Made by a program: the position numbers and the translations under genes
From: Enterovibrio coralii
Lineage (GTDB): Bacteria; Pseudomonadota; Gammaproteobacteria; Enterobacterales; Vibrionaceae
Direction: 5' to 3'
NCBI RefSeq assembly: GCF_001559595.1
Contig: NZ_LNTY01000034.1
Span: forward strand, 310,001-374,000
DNA length: 64,000 nt
Notes under the pieces: model-generated
Database searches by the model: none
The model's input: only the letters and a program-made list of their open reading frames with translations
Told to the model about the DNA's origin: nothing
Shown here: piece by piece, positions 63,872 through 64,000 of the stretch
Numbering within the stretch: position 1 is the stretch's first letter
How the letters are laid out: each line of letters begins with the position of its first letter

Positions 63872-64000
63872 TTAGCTAAGCGCTTTTGCTAGCGCATCAA
63901 CCACGAAGTCTTGCTCATCTTCCGTCATATCGAAAAACAGCGGAAGTGACAGTGCTGCTGCGTAGTAATCTTCTGCAGCAACGAACTGCCCCCAGTCAAA
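63872..64000 (-). CDS. pseC: Aminotransferase of the pseudaminic acid pathway, 5' part outside window
   Basis: The last 42 codons of a gene running in from the right edge: FDWGQFVAAEDYYAAALSLPLFFDMTEDEQDFVVDALAKALS. The YYxxALSLPLFxxMTxxEQDxV pattern is the C-terminus of DegT/DnrJ sugar aminotransferases of the PseC type. Eight bases separate it from pseF. The symbol is based on context and this short tail only. Confidence 0.8.
   Translation of the reverse strand, partial: FDWGQFVAAEDYYAAALSLPLFFDMTEDEQDFVVDALAKALS

Overview
The window is a contiguous piece of a gammaproteobacterial chromosome, most probably Vibrionaceae. I infer this from close similarity of the housekeeping proteins to E. 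coli and Vibrio, from the E. coli-like gene order yoaA-tsaB-(small ORF, hydrolase)-fadD-rnd-minE-minD-minC-ycgL, and from feoABC, znuABC and pseudaminic-acid genes of Vibrio type. I cannot name the species. No rRNA, tRNA, insertion sequence, phage or CRISPR array was seen.

Layout. 1-5.8 kb: end of the TCA operon, sucA(partial)-sucB-sucC-sucD. 5.9-8.4 kb: divergent zinc uptake genes znuCB and znuA around a perfect Zur operator. 8.6-11.4 kb: a large membrane-spanning beta-propeller/AraC regulator. 11.9-14.7 kb: ferrous iron uptake feoABC. 14.7-19.9 kb: a HIT protein, a DUF924 protein, a diguanylate cyclase, argS and yecM. 20-31.5 kb: purU, yoaA, tsaB, a hypothetical gene, a hydrolase, fadD, rnd, minEDC, ycgL and a lytic transglycosylase. 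31.7-35 kb: hns, a NhaC-family transporter behind a lysine riboswitch, and tdk.

35-53.8 kb is a self-contained formate dehydrogenase island: tungstate-type ABC transporter tupABC with mobA and a mobB-moeA fusion; a sigma54-dependent response regulator and its sensor kinase; a helix-turn-helix/PBP-like protein with fdhD; two DUF genes; a polyferredoxin, a TorD-like chaperone, a small Tat protein, and the three catalytic and membrane subunits. Reading the intergenic DNA, I find four good sigma54 (-24/-12) promoters and three copies of a palindrome, GGGACA-N3-TGTCYC, placed as enhancers. They tie oxyanion uptake, cofactor synthesis and enzyme production into one likely regulon of the local two-component system. 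This is the most interesting system in the window.

54-64 kb: an exported MTA/SAH nucleosidase behind a PurR-like box; pnuC with a nucleoside phosphorylase; an arsR-gapdh-phosphatase-arsJ arsenate operon; a Crp/Fnr regulator; and the pseudaminic acid genes pseI-pseH-pseG-pseF-pseC(partial).

Quality warning. Ten genes, including argS, minD and tsaB, are broken by thirteen frameshifts, and every one is explained by a single missing base, often in a short homopolymer. Several of these genes are essential in relatives, so base-calling deletions are far more likely than real pseudogenes. I annotate such genes across their full length and give the break position.
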